A DNA stretch of 32,071 bases, taken from Candidatus Daviesbacteria bacterium. Lineage in GTDB: Bacteria > Patescibacteriota > Microgenomatia > Daviesbacterales > UBA10151. Below, one piece after another: positions 1 to 6,692 of the stretch. The notes under the pieces were generated by a model. It saw only the letters and a program-made list of their open reading frames with translations, did no database searches and was not told the origin of the DNA. Where the stretch lies: NCBI GenBank assembly GCA_016176415.1, contig JACOXH010000002.1, positions 1 to 32,071 on the forward strand. The letters run 5' to 3'. A program made the translations under genes and the position numbers. Each line of letters opens with the position of its first letter. The first letter of the stretch is position 1.

Positions 1-2
1 AT

Positions 3-275
3 TTACTTAAATTGAACTGAGAGAGTAGTATCGAGAACACTTGCCAGTCTTTTTAGGAATGACAGGGAAGGGGTGGATTTACCACTTTCTACCCTGGAAA
101 TAACAGATTGTCTGGTTTTAAGCTTTTTGGCAAGTTGAGCTTGTGTTAAGCTTTTCTTTGCTCTTGCAAGAATTAAAGCCCTGGCAATTTCATATTCAAG
201 CCTTGTTTCTTTCCAAGCCTTCCTAACTTCAGGATCCCTCATTAATATTTTTCTGTGTGTTTCCCAATTCATCAT
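3..275 (-). CDS. XRE-family HTH antitoxin (HigA-like)
   Basis: A 90-residue DNA-binding protein, complete with a stop at the window edge. Residues about 40-85 form a Cro/C1-type helix-turn-helix (SLTQAQLAKKLKTRQSVISRVE, then a PSLSFLKRLASVL segment). The N-terminal part resembles the lead-in helix of HigA-type antitoxins. It follows a HigB-like toxin gene by 41 bases, the toxin-first order usual for HigBA. In that family the antitoxin binds the toxin and represses their shared promoter. Because the toxin next door is broken, this one is probably an orphan regulator now. The family call is firm; the pairing rests on gene order. Confidence 0.85.
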   Translation of the reverse strand: MMNWETHRKILMRDPEVRKAWKETRLEYEIARALILARAKKSLTQAQLAKKLKTRQSVISRVESGKSTPSLSFLKRLASVLDTTLSVQFK

Positions 276-316
276 AATATAAGCATAATATCACAATATT
301 ATGATATTTTCAAGTA

Positions 317-558
317 TCAATTTTTGCGTTGTTTATATTCGTTTAATCTATCAATGGCTGTCTTTATTTCTCTTTTGGAGGAGTGCTGGTTACTTTCTTT
401 GAATGCGGAGGGCCCACAAGAGTACCAAGGTTTTTCAACAAATCCATGATCCCTATCACTTTTGATTTAATTTTGGGATTCAGGTTTTGGATAAATTCAA
501 AAACAGGGGAGTTGCCTTGAGGGGTTTCATAATAAATAATTTCCCATTTCTGATTCAC
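317..558 (-). pseudogene. HigB/Gp49-like toxin with internal deletion and frameshift
   Basis: The ORF from the GTG at 558 gives the typical N-terminus of a Gp49/HigB mRNA interferase (KWEIIYYETPQGNSPVFEFI, then LGTLVGPPHSKK). It then leaves frame and stops at 364. The C-terminus of the same family is readable in another frame down to the stop at 317-319: AFKESNQHSSKREIKTAIDR followed by LNEYKQRKN. The central strand that normally reads like LWELRI..R..Y, with the catalytic residues, is absent, about 30 codons. The sequence gcattcaaagaa fits both the PHSKK and the AFKE coding frames, so deletion between short direct repeats is a plausible cause. A functional toxin is unlikely. Confidence 0.8.
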
Positions 559-562
559 AAAT

Positions 563-709
563 TTAGTTTAACATACTGGGAAAGCAATTAAGGTTACATG
601 GTTGGTCTCCTGAAACTATCCAGCCATTATCAACTCTTGTGACGATAAAATCACCGGATGGGGTACCCGGTAAGGTGTGTCCGTATTTTTGTAAATATTG
701 ATTAATTCT
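563..709 (-). pseudogene. In-frame C-terminal continuation after a TGA stop
   Basis: Directly after the TGA that ends the 229-residue ORF, the same frame stays open for 47 codons to a TAA at 563-565. It reads like protein: INQYLQKYGHTLPGTPSGDF, then IVTRVDNGWIVSGDQPCNLN. It contains no usable ATG, GTG or TTG near its beginning, so it cannot easily be a separate gene. It is most simply the former C-terminus of the upstream protein cut off by a nonsense mutation, or a sequencing error at the stop. Read-through is possible but nothing in the sequence supports it. Confidence 0.5.
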
Positions 710-1399
710 TCAGAATTTTGGGGTATTGGAGTCATTGTAGTAATAATCACAAAGGTCGTAGTTTTTAAGTGTCTGGCCGTCTTTAACCACCGCCATCACC
801 GGAACCCGTTGTTTGGTATCAGCGCATGTTTTCTCGTTGCCCGTAGGACAAACAGTGGTTGAATAACCAAATAATTTGTTGTCAACATTATATCTTATAT
901 AATAATCTCCTTCTTTCAGTTCAAAAGCATAACTGGATTTACCGCCATTCTGGTTGCCGGGATAATCCTGGGTAAATATTTTGCCATCAGACAACCTTTT
1001 TGCTTCAATTACTCCTTTAGGTAACACTTCGGAGGGGTAACAAAGTTTACCTAAAATAGTCCCTGTAGTTGAAGGTGTAATTTCAAATTCCGGTCTAACC
1101 TCGCCGCTTTTGATGCTGACCCGGTACCAGTTAAAAGTAGCTGTGTGGCCGTCTTTTACCTCATAAACATGAACATTGTATTCTCCCTCCAATTCATTAT
1201 CTACTTCAACTTTTCCATTTGGCACATCTTTTAAATATTGTTGTACTTCAGGCAATTTTTTAACGTTTTCTAAAGCTGTCTGACGGCTGATTTTGATGGA
1301 TGCAACCTCTGCAATCTGATCAAGAACAGTATCTTTTTGTTGAAACAAAACAACCCCGGCAACTACGATTATTAAGACAATGATTAGTAAGATTTTCAA
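710..1399 (-). CDS. Membrane-anchored extracellular protein of unknown function
   Basis: 229 residues. Residues 2-20 are one hydrophobic helix (ILLIIVLIIVVAGVVLF), an uncleaved anchor or signal. A helical and beta segment follows (about 35-100, including EVQQYLKDVPNGKVEVDN). The second half, from about 108, looks like a carboxypeptidase-regulatory-like or other beta-sandwich domain (TTGTILGKLCYPSEVLPKGV). Several cysteines could pair outside the cell. Its start overlaps the previous gene's stop by ATGA, so it is translationally coupled to the PsbP-like genes upstream. The stop at 710-712 is TGA, and the same frame continues open for 47 codons beyond it (see the next entry). No function is recognised. 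Confidence 0.7.
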   Translation of the reverse strand: MKILLIIVLIIVVAGVVLFQQKDTVLDQIAEVASIKISRQTALENVKKLPEVQQYLKDVPNGKVEVDNELEGEYNVHVYEVKDGHTATFNWYRVSIKSGEVRPEFEITPSTTGTILGKLCYPSEVLPKGVIEAKRLSDGKIFTQDYPGNQNGGKSSYAFELKEGDYYIRYNVDNKLFGYSTTVCPTGNEKTCADTKQRVPVMAVVKDGQTLKNYDLCDYYYNDSNTPKF

Positions 1400-2058
1400 A
1401 GGCTGACTGAAGAAATTATGCTTTCTAAATCAGGAAGGAATTTTTCATATTTGTCAGTTTCTGCAAAATACTGAAAGATATAGATGTTTTCATTTGCCAT
1501 GGTTATTTTGGCAAATCCTTTTGCTGCAATACCTTCAATATCAACAGTAAAGAAAAGATCTCTTGCTTCATTGCCTGCAATAGTTGATGATTTTCTGTCA
1601 GTAATTTGAAAATTTTTATCTTTTGAAGCTGCTACAGTTTGCTCTTCCCACAGATCAGTTGCTTGTTGTAAGGTAATATCAGGCTTAGAGGCAGTACTGA
1701 CAACTTTAACGCCTAAAAATTCACGGTATCTGTCAGATGATGACTCCAGCGGAGAGAAGAAAGCTGTAACATATTGGCCTTGTGCTTCTTTGTAATCCCA
1801 TTCTCCGGGATACTCAAGACTGAATTTATATTGCCCGTTGTTGTAGCTTTTTGGAGCAGAGGGTGCTTGAGTTGGTTCAGATTGGGATTCTGTTGTAGCT
1901 GATTCAGAAGACGGCTGGTCGTTTCTTGAGGCTGAAAAATTAAACTTACCTGTGGCTAAAATGATGATAACTGCTAAAGCAACGATTCCTCCGATGATTA
2001 TTTTTGGATCAACGATCCCTTTTTGGGCAGTTTTATTCACTAATTTAATCATGCTCAT
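1396..2058 (-). CDS. Membrane-anchored PsbP-like domain protein
   Basis: 220 residues. A short polar N-terminus with AQKGIVDPK leads into one transmembrane helix (IIIGGIVALAVIIILATG, about 21-38). A Ser/Thr/Pro/Gln-rich linker follows, then a domain of about 145 residues starting YKFSLEYPGEWDYKEAQGQY and ending in DLESIISSVSL. This matches the PsbP-like fold common in CPR surface proteins. The domain should sit outside the membrane. It is a diverged copy of the next gene upstream (2092-2766) with the same architecture, so the two look like a tandem duplication. Substrate or partner is unknown. Confidence 0.75.
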   Translation of the reverse strand: MSMIKLVNKTAQKGIVDPKIIIGGIVALAVIIILATGKFNFSASRNDQPSSESATTESQSEPTQAPSAPKSYNNGQYKFSLEYPGEWDYKEAQGQYVTAFFSPLESSSDRYREFLGVKVVSTASKPDITLQQATDLWEEQTVAASKDKNFQITDRKSSTIAGNEARDLFFTVDIEGIAAKGFAKITMANENIYIFQYFAETDKYEKFLPDLESIISSVSL

Positions 2059-2091
2059 ATTGGATAATATTTGTCAATAAGGCGTTGTTTA

Positions 2092-2766
2092 TTACTTCAG
2101 GAGTCTGAAGCTATCCAAAACCTTTTGCAGATCAGCAGCGTGCTTGGACCATTTATCTCTATCAGTCACTACGGTTAATGCGTAAAGGTTATCTTCATCT
2201 ATTGTTGTTAAATACCTGCCAGTTAAGGGGTTACCTGAGATAGTGCCGTCAAAGCCCAGCAGGCGGGCCTCTCTGCCGCTAATTTCAGCTTTTTCGTCAA
2301 GAGTAAAATCCGTAACATTAAATTCTTTTTTAATGTTTACCTTTTGCAAATCGGCAACCGAAGCAAATTGCAAACCTTTGGCGCCTGCCAGTGGACCTTT
2401 TGCGGCGGTGATAACAGCCTCGGCATTTTTGGTTGAGCCTTCCTTCAGTAATGCGATGGTGACATTATTACTGCCTTCCTGGATAAGCCATTCTTCAGGA
2501 TATTCAAAAGAGATATTCATTCCTTCATTGGTGAAGGTTTTAAAATTAGAAGTGCTTACAGGGGAAGGGGTGGGAGTTTCTTCAACAGCTGTTTCCGTGG
2601 TAGCAGCTTGATCCTGATTGGGTTGATCAACTTTGGCAGAAAACTTAAAACTACCAGTTGCTAAAAAGAAAATAACTATGAGCGCAATAATACCGCCAAT
2701 AATTATTGGCGGGGAAGCCACGAACCCTTTTTGATTTAATCGGGCAGATTTGTTCACTGATTCCAT
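2092..2766 (-). CDS. Membrane-anchored PsbP-like domain protein, paralogue
   Basis: 224 residues with the same plan as its downstream neighbour: LNQKGFVASPP, a transmembrane helix (IIIGGIIALIVIFFLATG), a Thr/Pro-rich linker, and a PsbP-like domain beginning MNISFEYPEEWLIQEGSNNV and ending ADLQKVLDSFRLLK. The GSFKFSAK after the helix parallels GKFNFSAS in the paralogue, which supports recent duplication. It sits 33 bases upstream of that copy in one minus-strand operon. The fold call is by motif; the role is unknown. Confidence 0.75.
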   Translation of the reverse strand: MESVNKSARLNQKGFVASPPIIIGGIIALIVIFFLATGSFKFSAKVDQPNQDQAATTETAVEETPTPSPVSTSNFKTFTNEGMNISFEYPEEWLIQEGSNNVTIALLKEGSTKNAEAVITAAKGPLAGAKGLQFASVADLQKVNIKKEFNVTDFTLDEKAEISGREARLLGFDGTISGNPLTGRYLTTIDEDNLYALTVVTDRDKWSKHAADLQKVLDSFRLLK

Positions 2767-2803
2767 TAAATAATTTATCTTAAGCCTTTGTCAAGGATTA
2801 AAA

Positions 2804-3325
2804 TCATTGCCTCTTTGCTTTTTTGGCACTGCCGGCATAATTTTGGGACCAGGGGTATTTGGCCATCAGGTTTTTGTCTTTATTTATAAACATCAATCCG
2901 ATAACATTGCCGATCAATACAGCAAAGATTACTGCTAAACTGGCAAAGCTGAAAGCCTGGACTCCGGTCATATTACTGACTCTAATCATGCCGGAAAAAA
3001 GCAAAACAGTGTTGATAAAATTCAAAACAACTGTTATGACATCCAAGGATCTTTTGGTCAGACTAAGCAGTATTATTTGGATCAAAGAAACAATAAAAAA
3101 TATCTCGAGAAATGAGGAAGGATAATTTAAGGCAAGTTCAAAACCGGTCCGGGTGCCTTTTAAAAAAGTTTCCCAGTTAAAAAAACCTAAAATTATTTGT
3201 AAAGATAAAAGTGATAAAAAAATTAGTCTTAATCTACTTTTAACTTTTTTATTCTGTGAAGAGGCAAGAGTAATAATCAAAGGGGAGAGGATTAAAATTC
3301 CGGCTAAAATAATCAGGTATGCCAT
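2804..3325 (-). CDS. Polytopic membrane protein of unknown function
   Basis: 173 residues, with hydrophobic segments at about 1-21, 31-50, 70-90, 95-113 and 122-147, suggesting four or five transmembrane helices. The C-terminus is basic and Lys-rich (SAKKAKRQ) and likely cytoplasmic. It starts three bases after the stop of the 403-residue PsbP-like gene, so the two are almost certainly co-transcribed and perhaps coupled. No catalytic or transport motif is visible. A role as a membrane partner of the neighbouring anchored proteins is only a guess from position. Confidence 0.7.
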   Translation of the reverse strand: MAYLIILAGILILSPLIITLASSQNKKVKSRLRLIFLSLLSLQIILGFFNWETFLKGTRTGFELALNYPSSFLEIFFIVSLIQIILLSLTKRSLDVITVVLNFINTVLLFSGMIRVSNMTGVQAFSFASLAVIFAVLIGNVIGLMFINKDKNLMAKYPWSQNYAGSAKKAKRQ

Positions 3326-3328
3326 GAG

Positions 3329-4540
3329 TTACAGGAATTTAAGCGAATCGATGATTTTTTTCATGAAAGGGTACCATTTATCCCAGGTTGATTCTAAAGA
3401 CACAATTGAGATTCTGATTTCATAGTTTTTCTCGTAAAGCACATAATTCTGGCTTTTGCTTTTAACGCCTGTTTTATAATCTTCCAGATTGTATTCAACA
3501 AAATAACCTTTTTTCCCATAATAATCGCCTTCTTTGGCGCCATCAGTTTTTAGTTTGCTTTGTTCCCAATACCAGTTATTATCTGCCTTGTAAATCATGG
3601 TGATGGAGATATTTGGTTTGCTTTTTCTAACAGTTCCATTTTTACCGGTTTGGGTTTCTTCTTCTCCGTCGTACTCAACTGAGTAATTTTTACCATCAGA
3701 AAATGAGGGTACTGATTTTGTCCAGTTTTCCGGTTCTTTCATGGAAAAAGATACCGGCGGCTTGAGTTTGTAAGGATTCCGATATGATGTTTCTTCAGCA
3801 GAGCCAAAAATTACATTAGAACCGGATGTTTTGACGGTATCCGTTGTTGACCCGGTTTGTTGCTGGGTGGCTGAAGTTTCTTGTTTAAATCTAAAGCTAT
3901 CCATTGATCCGAGGATAGCATCTTTTCTTTTATCCCAGGCTGAATCAAAAGTTCCCCCTTTGATATTAAATTCAAAACCGTTCTGGACGAATAAATAAGA
4001 TGCTGAATGCATTTTAATTCCCTCTTTTGTGTATCTTACTTCTGTAAAATATGCTTCATGTCCGTTTATAGTCAGCTTTTTGTCCGATAAATATTCTAAG
4101 CTTTCCAGACTTTGTGAAACTGATTTTGTGCCTTTTATAAAATCATCCAGGGCACTATTGTTTTTCGTAATATAAATAGCTATTTCAGGACTCAGGCTGG
4201 CTGTTCTGTTTCCAACCTTTTCTTTGTCTTTATCAGGCGCGGTAAGAGTTATTTTATTTTCTTTTTCCTGCTTTATCCAACCAACAGGTGGTTTAATGTA
4301 AAATACGGGAGCATCATAAGCAGAGGAGTCTTGGTTTTGTTGGGGTTTAGTGTTGGATTCACTGTTAGGGGAATTAGAGGGGGATTGTTTCTGGTTGGAA
4401 ATTTTAGACAAGTTAAGAGAAACTTTACCTTTGTTAACTTTAATGATTTCATTCTTTACGGCATATGCACCCCCTGCCAAAGTGGCAACGCCAATTGCTA
4501 TTAAAACAAATAAAGGGACAATCCCTTTTTGGTTAATCAT
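3329..4540 (-). CDS. Membrane-anchored protein with two PsbP-like domains
   Basis: 403 residues. The N-terminus MINQKGIVPLFVLIAIGVAT is an anchor with the QKG motif shared across this locus. A Ser/Asn/Gln-rich linker (about 50-72) is followed by a first PsbP-like domain (about 76-219; PPVGWIKQ near its start, AWDKRKDAILGSMDSFRF at its end). A second Thr/Ser-rich linker leads to a second domain (about 258-403; PPVSFSMKEPENW at the start, STWDKWYPFMKKIIDSLKFL at the end). The W-D-K signature near the end of each domain shows they are repeats of one unit. The start follows a modest GGAA ribosome site and lies 10 bases after the upstream stop. Confidence 0.75.
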   Translation of the reverse strand: MINQKGIVPLFVLIAIGVATLAGGAYAVKNEIIKVNKGKVSLNLSKISNQKQSPSNSPNSESNTKPQQNQDSSAYDAPVFYIKPPVGWIKQEKENKITLTAPDKDKEKVGNRTASLSPEIAIYITKNNSALDDFIKGTKSVSQSLESLEYLSDKKLTINGHEAYFTEVRYTKEGIKMHSASYLFVQNGFEFNIKGGTFDSAWDKRKDAILGSMDSFRFKQETSATQQQTGSTTDTVKTSGSNVIFGSAEETSYRNPYKLKPPVSFSMKEPENWTKSVPSFSDGKNYSVEYDGEEETQTGKNGTVRKSKPNISITMIYKADNNWYWEQSKLKTDGAKEGDYYGKKGYFVEYNLEDYKTGVKSKSQNYVLYEKNYEIRISIVSLESTWDKWYPFMKKIIDSLKFL

Positions 4541-4550
4541 TTCCTATCTG

Positions 4551-4808
4551 TTATTTCTTTTTACCCATTATGGCATCAGCTATTAGCCCGCCAACTGTTT
4601 TACCCCAGATTTTTTTAGCACCGATAAAGTAAATCAAGACAACTACAGCCCAGATAATAAGGCCTGTTGTATCCAGTTTAATTCCTACTGATGCAGATGT
4701 GCCGGTGGCTGATACGCCTTCACCGGTCCCCATCAATTTAGTGACTAATATTGAAGTTCCAATAATTCCGATGACAAAATTTAATACCCAAACTATTAAA
4801 GTTTTCAA
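4551..4808 (-). CDS. Small two- or three-helix membrane protein
   Basis: First gene of the minus-strand surface operon. The ORF track begins at a GTG (4817), but that GTG lies within AAGGGGGTGATC, a nearly full match to the 16S anti-Shine-Dalgarno complement. With the usual spacing, the start is then the TTG at 4806-4808, giving 85 residues. Hydrophobic stretches (LIVWVLNFVIGIIGTSILV near the start, LIIWAVVVLIYFIG near the middle) are separated by a Gly/Ser/Thr loop. The protein ends in a basic tail (MGKKK). Shape and placement resemble small pilus- or channel-like membrane subunits seen near CPR surface genes, but no family is recognised. Confidence 0.65.
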   Translation of the reverse strand: MKTLIVWVLNFVIGIIGTSILVTKLMGTGEGVSATGTSASVGIKLDTTGLIIWAVVVLIYFIGAKKIWGKTVGGLIADAIMGKKK

Positions 4809-4846
4809 ATAGATCACCCCCTTTACTTTACAGTAAATAAAATTAC

Positions 4847-4875
4847 TTGACTTGTCAAACGGAGAGCAGTACAGT
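4847..4875 (+). promoter_or_regulatory. Promoter TTGACT-N17-TACAGT, leaderless start at 4883
   Basis: TTGACT (4847-4852), a 17-base spacer, TACAGT (4870-4875), then seven bases to the ATG at 4883. Transcription should begin at or next to the ATG. This also shows that the TTG used as the ORF-track start is the -35 box and not a start codon. Confidence 0.75.
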
Positions 4876-4882
4876 TAATTTA

Positions 4883-5668
4883 ATGCCCAATTTTTTAAAC
4901 CAAAGGGGGATAGCCCCAATTGTCATAATACTTATTTTGGCTGTAACTGCGTTTACAGGCTTTAGTGTTTATAAATCAAGTAAAAAAATATCCATAAGGG
5001 AAGATAAAACAACAGAAACTACAGGTGGCAATTTGTATCCTAAGACCCCAAGTCCTAATACGGTTGATCTGGCCAACAGCGGAAGGTTAGTTTCTAAAGC
5101 TATTGAGGTGAGAGTTGATGAAAAATCCCCGGAGGCTCCCAGGTTTTCCATAAAACCTTTGGCAGGATGGGAAAAAATGCCTTCTTCAGGGCAAATCGTA
5201 GTTGAATTTCTGTCTCCTGTAAAAGATAAGATTGAAGAAAATTATACCTATTTTGATGTGCAGCCTAATATAACTGTTTTTGTTTCTTATGGTGATTTTG
5301 AGAGTTTGGATGAGGCGCATGCTGCTTTTTCATCTAAAAACAACACAAATATCAGCAGTCAAAAAACTACCATAAACGGAGAGGAGGCAATAGTCGCACA
5401 TTCTACAAAAGACTTGGCCGATTTATTAAGAGAAACTTTGGAATCTCAAATTAAAGAAGAAATTACCAAATCCGGTGCAGTTGTTTCCGAAACAGAGCTT
5501 AAAAGGGATTTAGAAAAACTGCTCAAACAAGCTAAGGCAAGGGTGCTAAGCTATTCATTTTACAAAGATGGTTATTATATACATGTTGCAGGTAAGGCTC
5601 TGGAAAGTTTTTGGGACAAACGCGAACCTCAAATAAAAAGCTCGTTAGATACATTTAAGTTTGAATAG
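4883..5668 (+). CDS. Membrane-anchored PsbP-like domain protein, divergent member
   Basis: 261 residues from the ATG at 4883, chosen because a promoter ends seven bases before it. The N-terminus MPNFLNQRGIAPIVIILIL is the same Q[KR]G-plus-helix anchor as in the minus-strand operon. A linker with KTPSPN is followed by one PsbP-like domain starting APRFSIKPLAGWEKM and ending ESFWDKREPQIKSSLDTFKF, closest to the domains of the 403-residue protein. A central charged helical stretch (LLRETLESQIKEEITKSG and following) is an insertion relative to those. It is divergent from the operon, with the promoter regions in the 75-base gap. It was the neighbour upstream of ychF before the mobile insertions. 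Confidence 0.75.
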   Translation: MPNFLNQRGIAPIVIILILAVTAFTGFSVYKSSKKISIREDKTTETTGGNLYPKTPSPNTVDLANSGRLVSKAIEVRVDEKSPEAPRFSIKPLAGWEKMPSSGQIVVEFLSPVKDKIEENYTYFDVQPNITVFVSYGDFESLDEAHAAFSSKNNTNISSQKTTINGEEAIVAHSTKDLADLLRETLESQIKEEITKSGAVVSETELKRDLEKLLKQAKARVLSYSFYKDGYYIHVAGKALESFWDKREPQIKSSLDTFKFE

Positions 5669-5694
5669 ATAACCTCTGACATTTTAGTTATAAT
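5666..5694 (+). promoter_or_regulatory. Likely original ychF promoter
   Basis: TAGATA (5666-5671), a 17-base spacer, TATAAT (5689-5694), then eight bases to the ATG at 5703 that begins the first ychF stub. This is the same leaderless layout as at other housekeeping genes here. It now lies 10.5 kb from the intact ychF. Confidence 0.55.
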
Positions 5695-5702
5695 TTCCAG
5701 AT

Positions 5703-5720
5703 ATGAGTTTAAAAGTTGGA
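5703..5720 (+). other. attL-like ychF start stub 1
   Basis: ATGAGTTTAAAAGTTGGA encodes MSLKVG, the YchF N-terminus (the intact gene at 16214 starts MSLRVG). The similarity stops within codons 5-7, after which the sequence is unrelated to ychF. Read as the left attachment site of an element that integrated into ychF, leaving the original promoter and first codons behind. Confidence 0.7.
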
Positions 5721-5812
5721 AGATTAATTATACCGTCCCATATTTAGACTTTAGCTTTGCTTTTACTACCCCAAAACCTAGATATGGGAGAAATATCATC
5801 CAAGAGAGATGA
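5714..5812 (+). pseudogene. Displaced recombinase C-terminal coding tail, element 1
   Basis: A frame without a start codon passes through stub 1, reading KSWKINYTVPYLDFSFAFTT then PKPRYGRNIIQER before a TGA at 5810-5812. It is in the same phase relative to the att core as the recombinase frame at the right end of the larger element (16213-16230). It also resembles the matching frame right of stub 2 (DFPFQ.NFKLPDSRKARIILER). I infer that it once encoded the C-terminus of the element-1 recombinase in the circular form and was separated from the rest on integration. Confidence 0.55.
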
Positions 5813-5864
5813 GTATGGTAAGATAGGTTTTCTAAATCGCCTGATTCTATGGTACAAATAATTA

Positions 5865-6368
5865 ATGAAAACTTATGCTTTTATAGATAGCCAAAATTTA
5901 AATTTAGGGACAAGCAAAGATATTTTCCATGGGAGAAAACTAACTTACAAAGGTTGGAAACTGGATTTTAAAAAATTCAGGATATATTTAACTGATAAAT
6001 TTCGTGTGGATAAAGCGTTTCTGTGCATAGGATATATCAAACAAAATGAAAGTTTATATAAAAAACTCAGAGCAGACGGGTATAAACTGATTTTTAAACC
6101 AACAGTAAAAGATCATCAAGGTAAATCAAAAGGAAATGTTGATGCGGAATTGGTATTGCATGCAGCTGCAGTGGAGTTTTCTAGATACGATAAAGCAGTT
6201 ATTGTATCTGGTGATGGCGATTTTTATTGTCTACATGAGTATTTGGAGAAAAATAATAAACTGCTTAGAATCATTATTCCTAATTCAAAGTCTGAATCAT
6301 CACTCTTGAAAAAATTCCATAAATATAAAACATTTATTGAATTTGAAAAGAAGAAATTAGAAAGATGA
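5865..6368 (+). CDS. NYN/LabA-like PIN-fold putative ribonuclease
   Basis: 167 residues with the acidic motifs of the NYN (DUF88, LabA-like) family: FIDSQNL at the N-terminus, KGNVDAELVLHA in the middle and VIVSGDGDF near residue 122. In the family these aspartates bind metal for RNA cleavage. Length is normal for a single NYN domain with a Lys-rich tail. An extended -10 (TGGTACAAA) ends six bases before the ATG, so it is probably leaderless. It is the only intact gene between two ychF start stubs, so it looks like cargo of an older, reduced integrative element. Its TGA overlaps the ATG of a weak third stub-like sequence. Confidence 0.85.
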   Translation: MKTYAFIDSQNLNLGTSKDIFHGRKLTYKGWKLDFKKFRIYLTDKFRVDKAFLCIGYIKQNESLYKKLRADGYKLIFKPTVKDHQGKSKGNVDAELVLHAAAVEFSRYDKAVIVSGDGDFYCLHEYLEKNNKLLRIIIPNSKSESSLLKKFHKYKTFIEFEKKKLER

Positions 6369-6384
6369 GTATCAAAATGGGAGG
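6365..6384 (+). other. Weak ychF-start-like sequence (possible third scar)
   Basis: ATGAGTATCAAAATGGGAGG matches stub 1 at 15 of 20 positions and would encode MSIKMGG. It overlaps the NYN stop codon. It may be a decayed third integration scar or chance similarity; nothing else here decides. Confidence 0.25.
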
Positions 6385-6458
6385 CGTTGCATATAACACG
6401 CAGTCATATGTTCGTTTCTCCCTAGTGATAGATGTATGCCAGAAATATCAAGTAAAAA

Positions 6459-6491
6459 AGAGGTAAGAATATGAGTTTAAAAGTAGGGAAC
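6459..6491 (+). other. attL-like ychF start stub 2 with its own ribosome site
   Basis: ATGAGTTTAAAAGT at 6472-6485 is identical to stub 1 over 14 bases, followed by AGGGAA. AGAGGT lies six bases before the ATG, so an earlier insertion appears to have supplied ychF with a Shine-Dalgarno start here. The core AGTAGG (6483-6488) is identical to AGTAGG at 16225-16230 in the intact ychF. Those two copies are taken as the boundaries of the 9.7 kb element. Confidence 0.7.
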
Positions 6492-6643
6492 TTCATCACA
6501 CAACTCCAACTTATAATTCAATAGACTTCCCATTCCAATTTAACTTCAAGTTACCTGATTCTAGGAAAGCCAGAATAATCTTAGAAAGAGATTCTTTAGG
6601 CAGGATTATTCACTCAAAAGCACCTGAAATGCTTACATTGTAA
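6483..6643 (+). pseudogene. Displaced recombinase C-terminal coding tail, element 2
   Basis: Joining the recombinase frame at 16213-16230 (GDEPTSR) to the sequence right of stub 2 keeps the frame open: ELHHTTPTYNSIDFPFQ, then LTSSYLILGKPE and a TAA at 6576-6578. One base later in phase, NFKLPDSRKARIILERDSLG continues to a TAA at 6641-6643. That second stretch aligns with the tail right of stub 1 (TTPKPRYGRNIIQER), so one T appears to be missing near 6540. The recombinase in circular DNA would therefore end with a tail of about 30 residues, or about 50 if the frame were whole. There is no start codon, so it is not an independent gene. Bases 6644-6692 show nothing else. Confidence 0.55.
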
Positions 6644-6692
6644 AGGAAAAAGACTTAATGATTATTAATGATTGTTAAGGATTTCGGTAAAA

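Noticed and set aside
710-712. TGA as a sense codon (code 25)
   Set aside because: Other sound genes end at TGA (6368, 12719, 14248, 14656, 25147), and recoding would run them into their neighbours.
2243-2611. Plus-strand 122-residue ORF
   Set aside because: Shadow of the PsbP-like gene on the minus strand, with low-complexity translation.
5780-6470. Shared AGAAATATCA and MxEISSK peptides near both stubs
   Set aside because: A 10-base match in AT-rich DNA with unequal flanks; too weak to call a further repeat.
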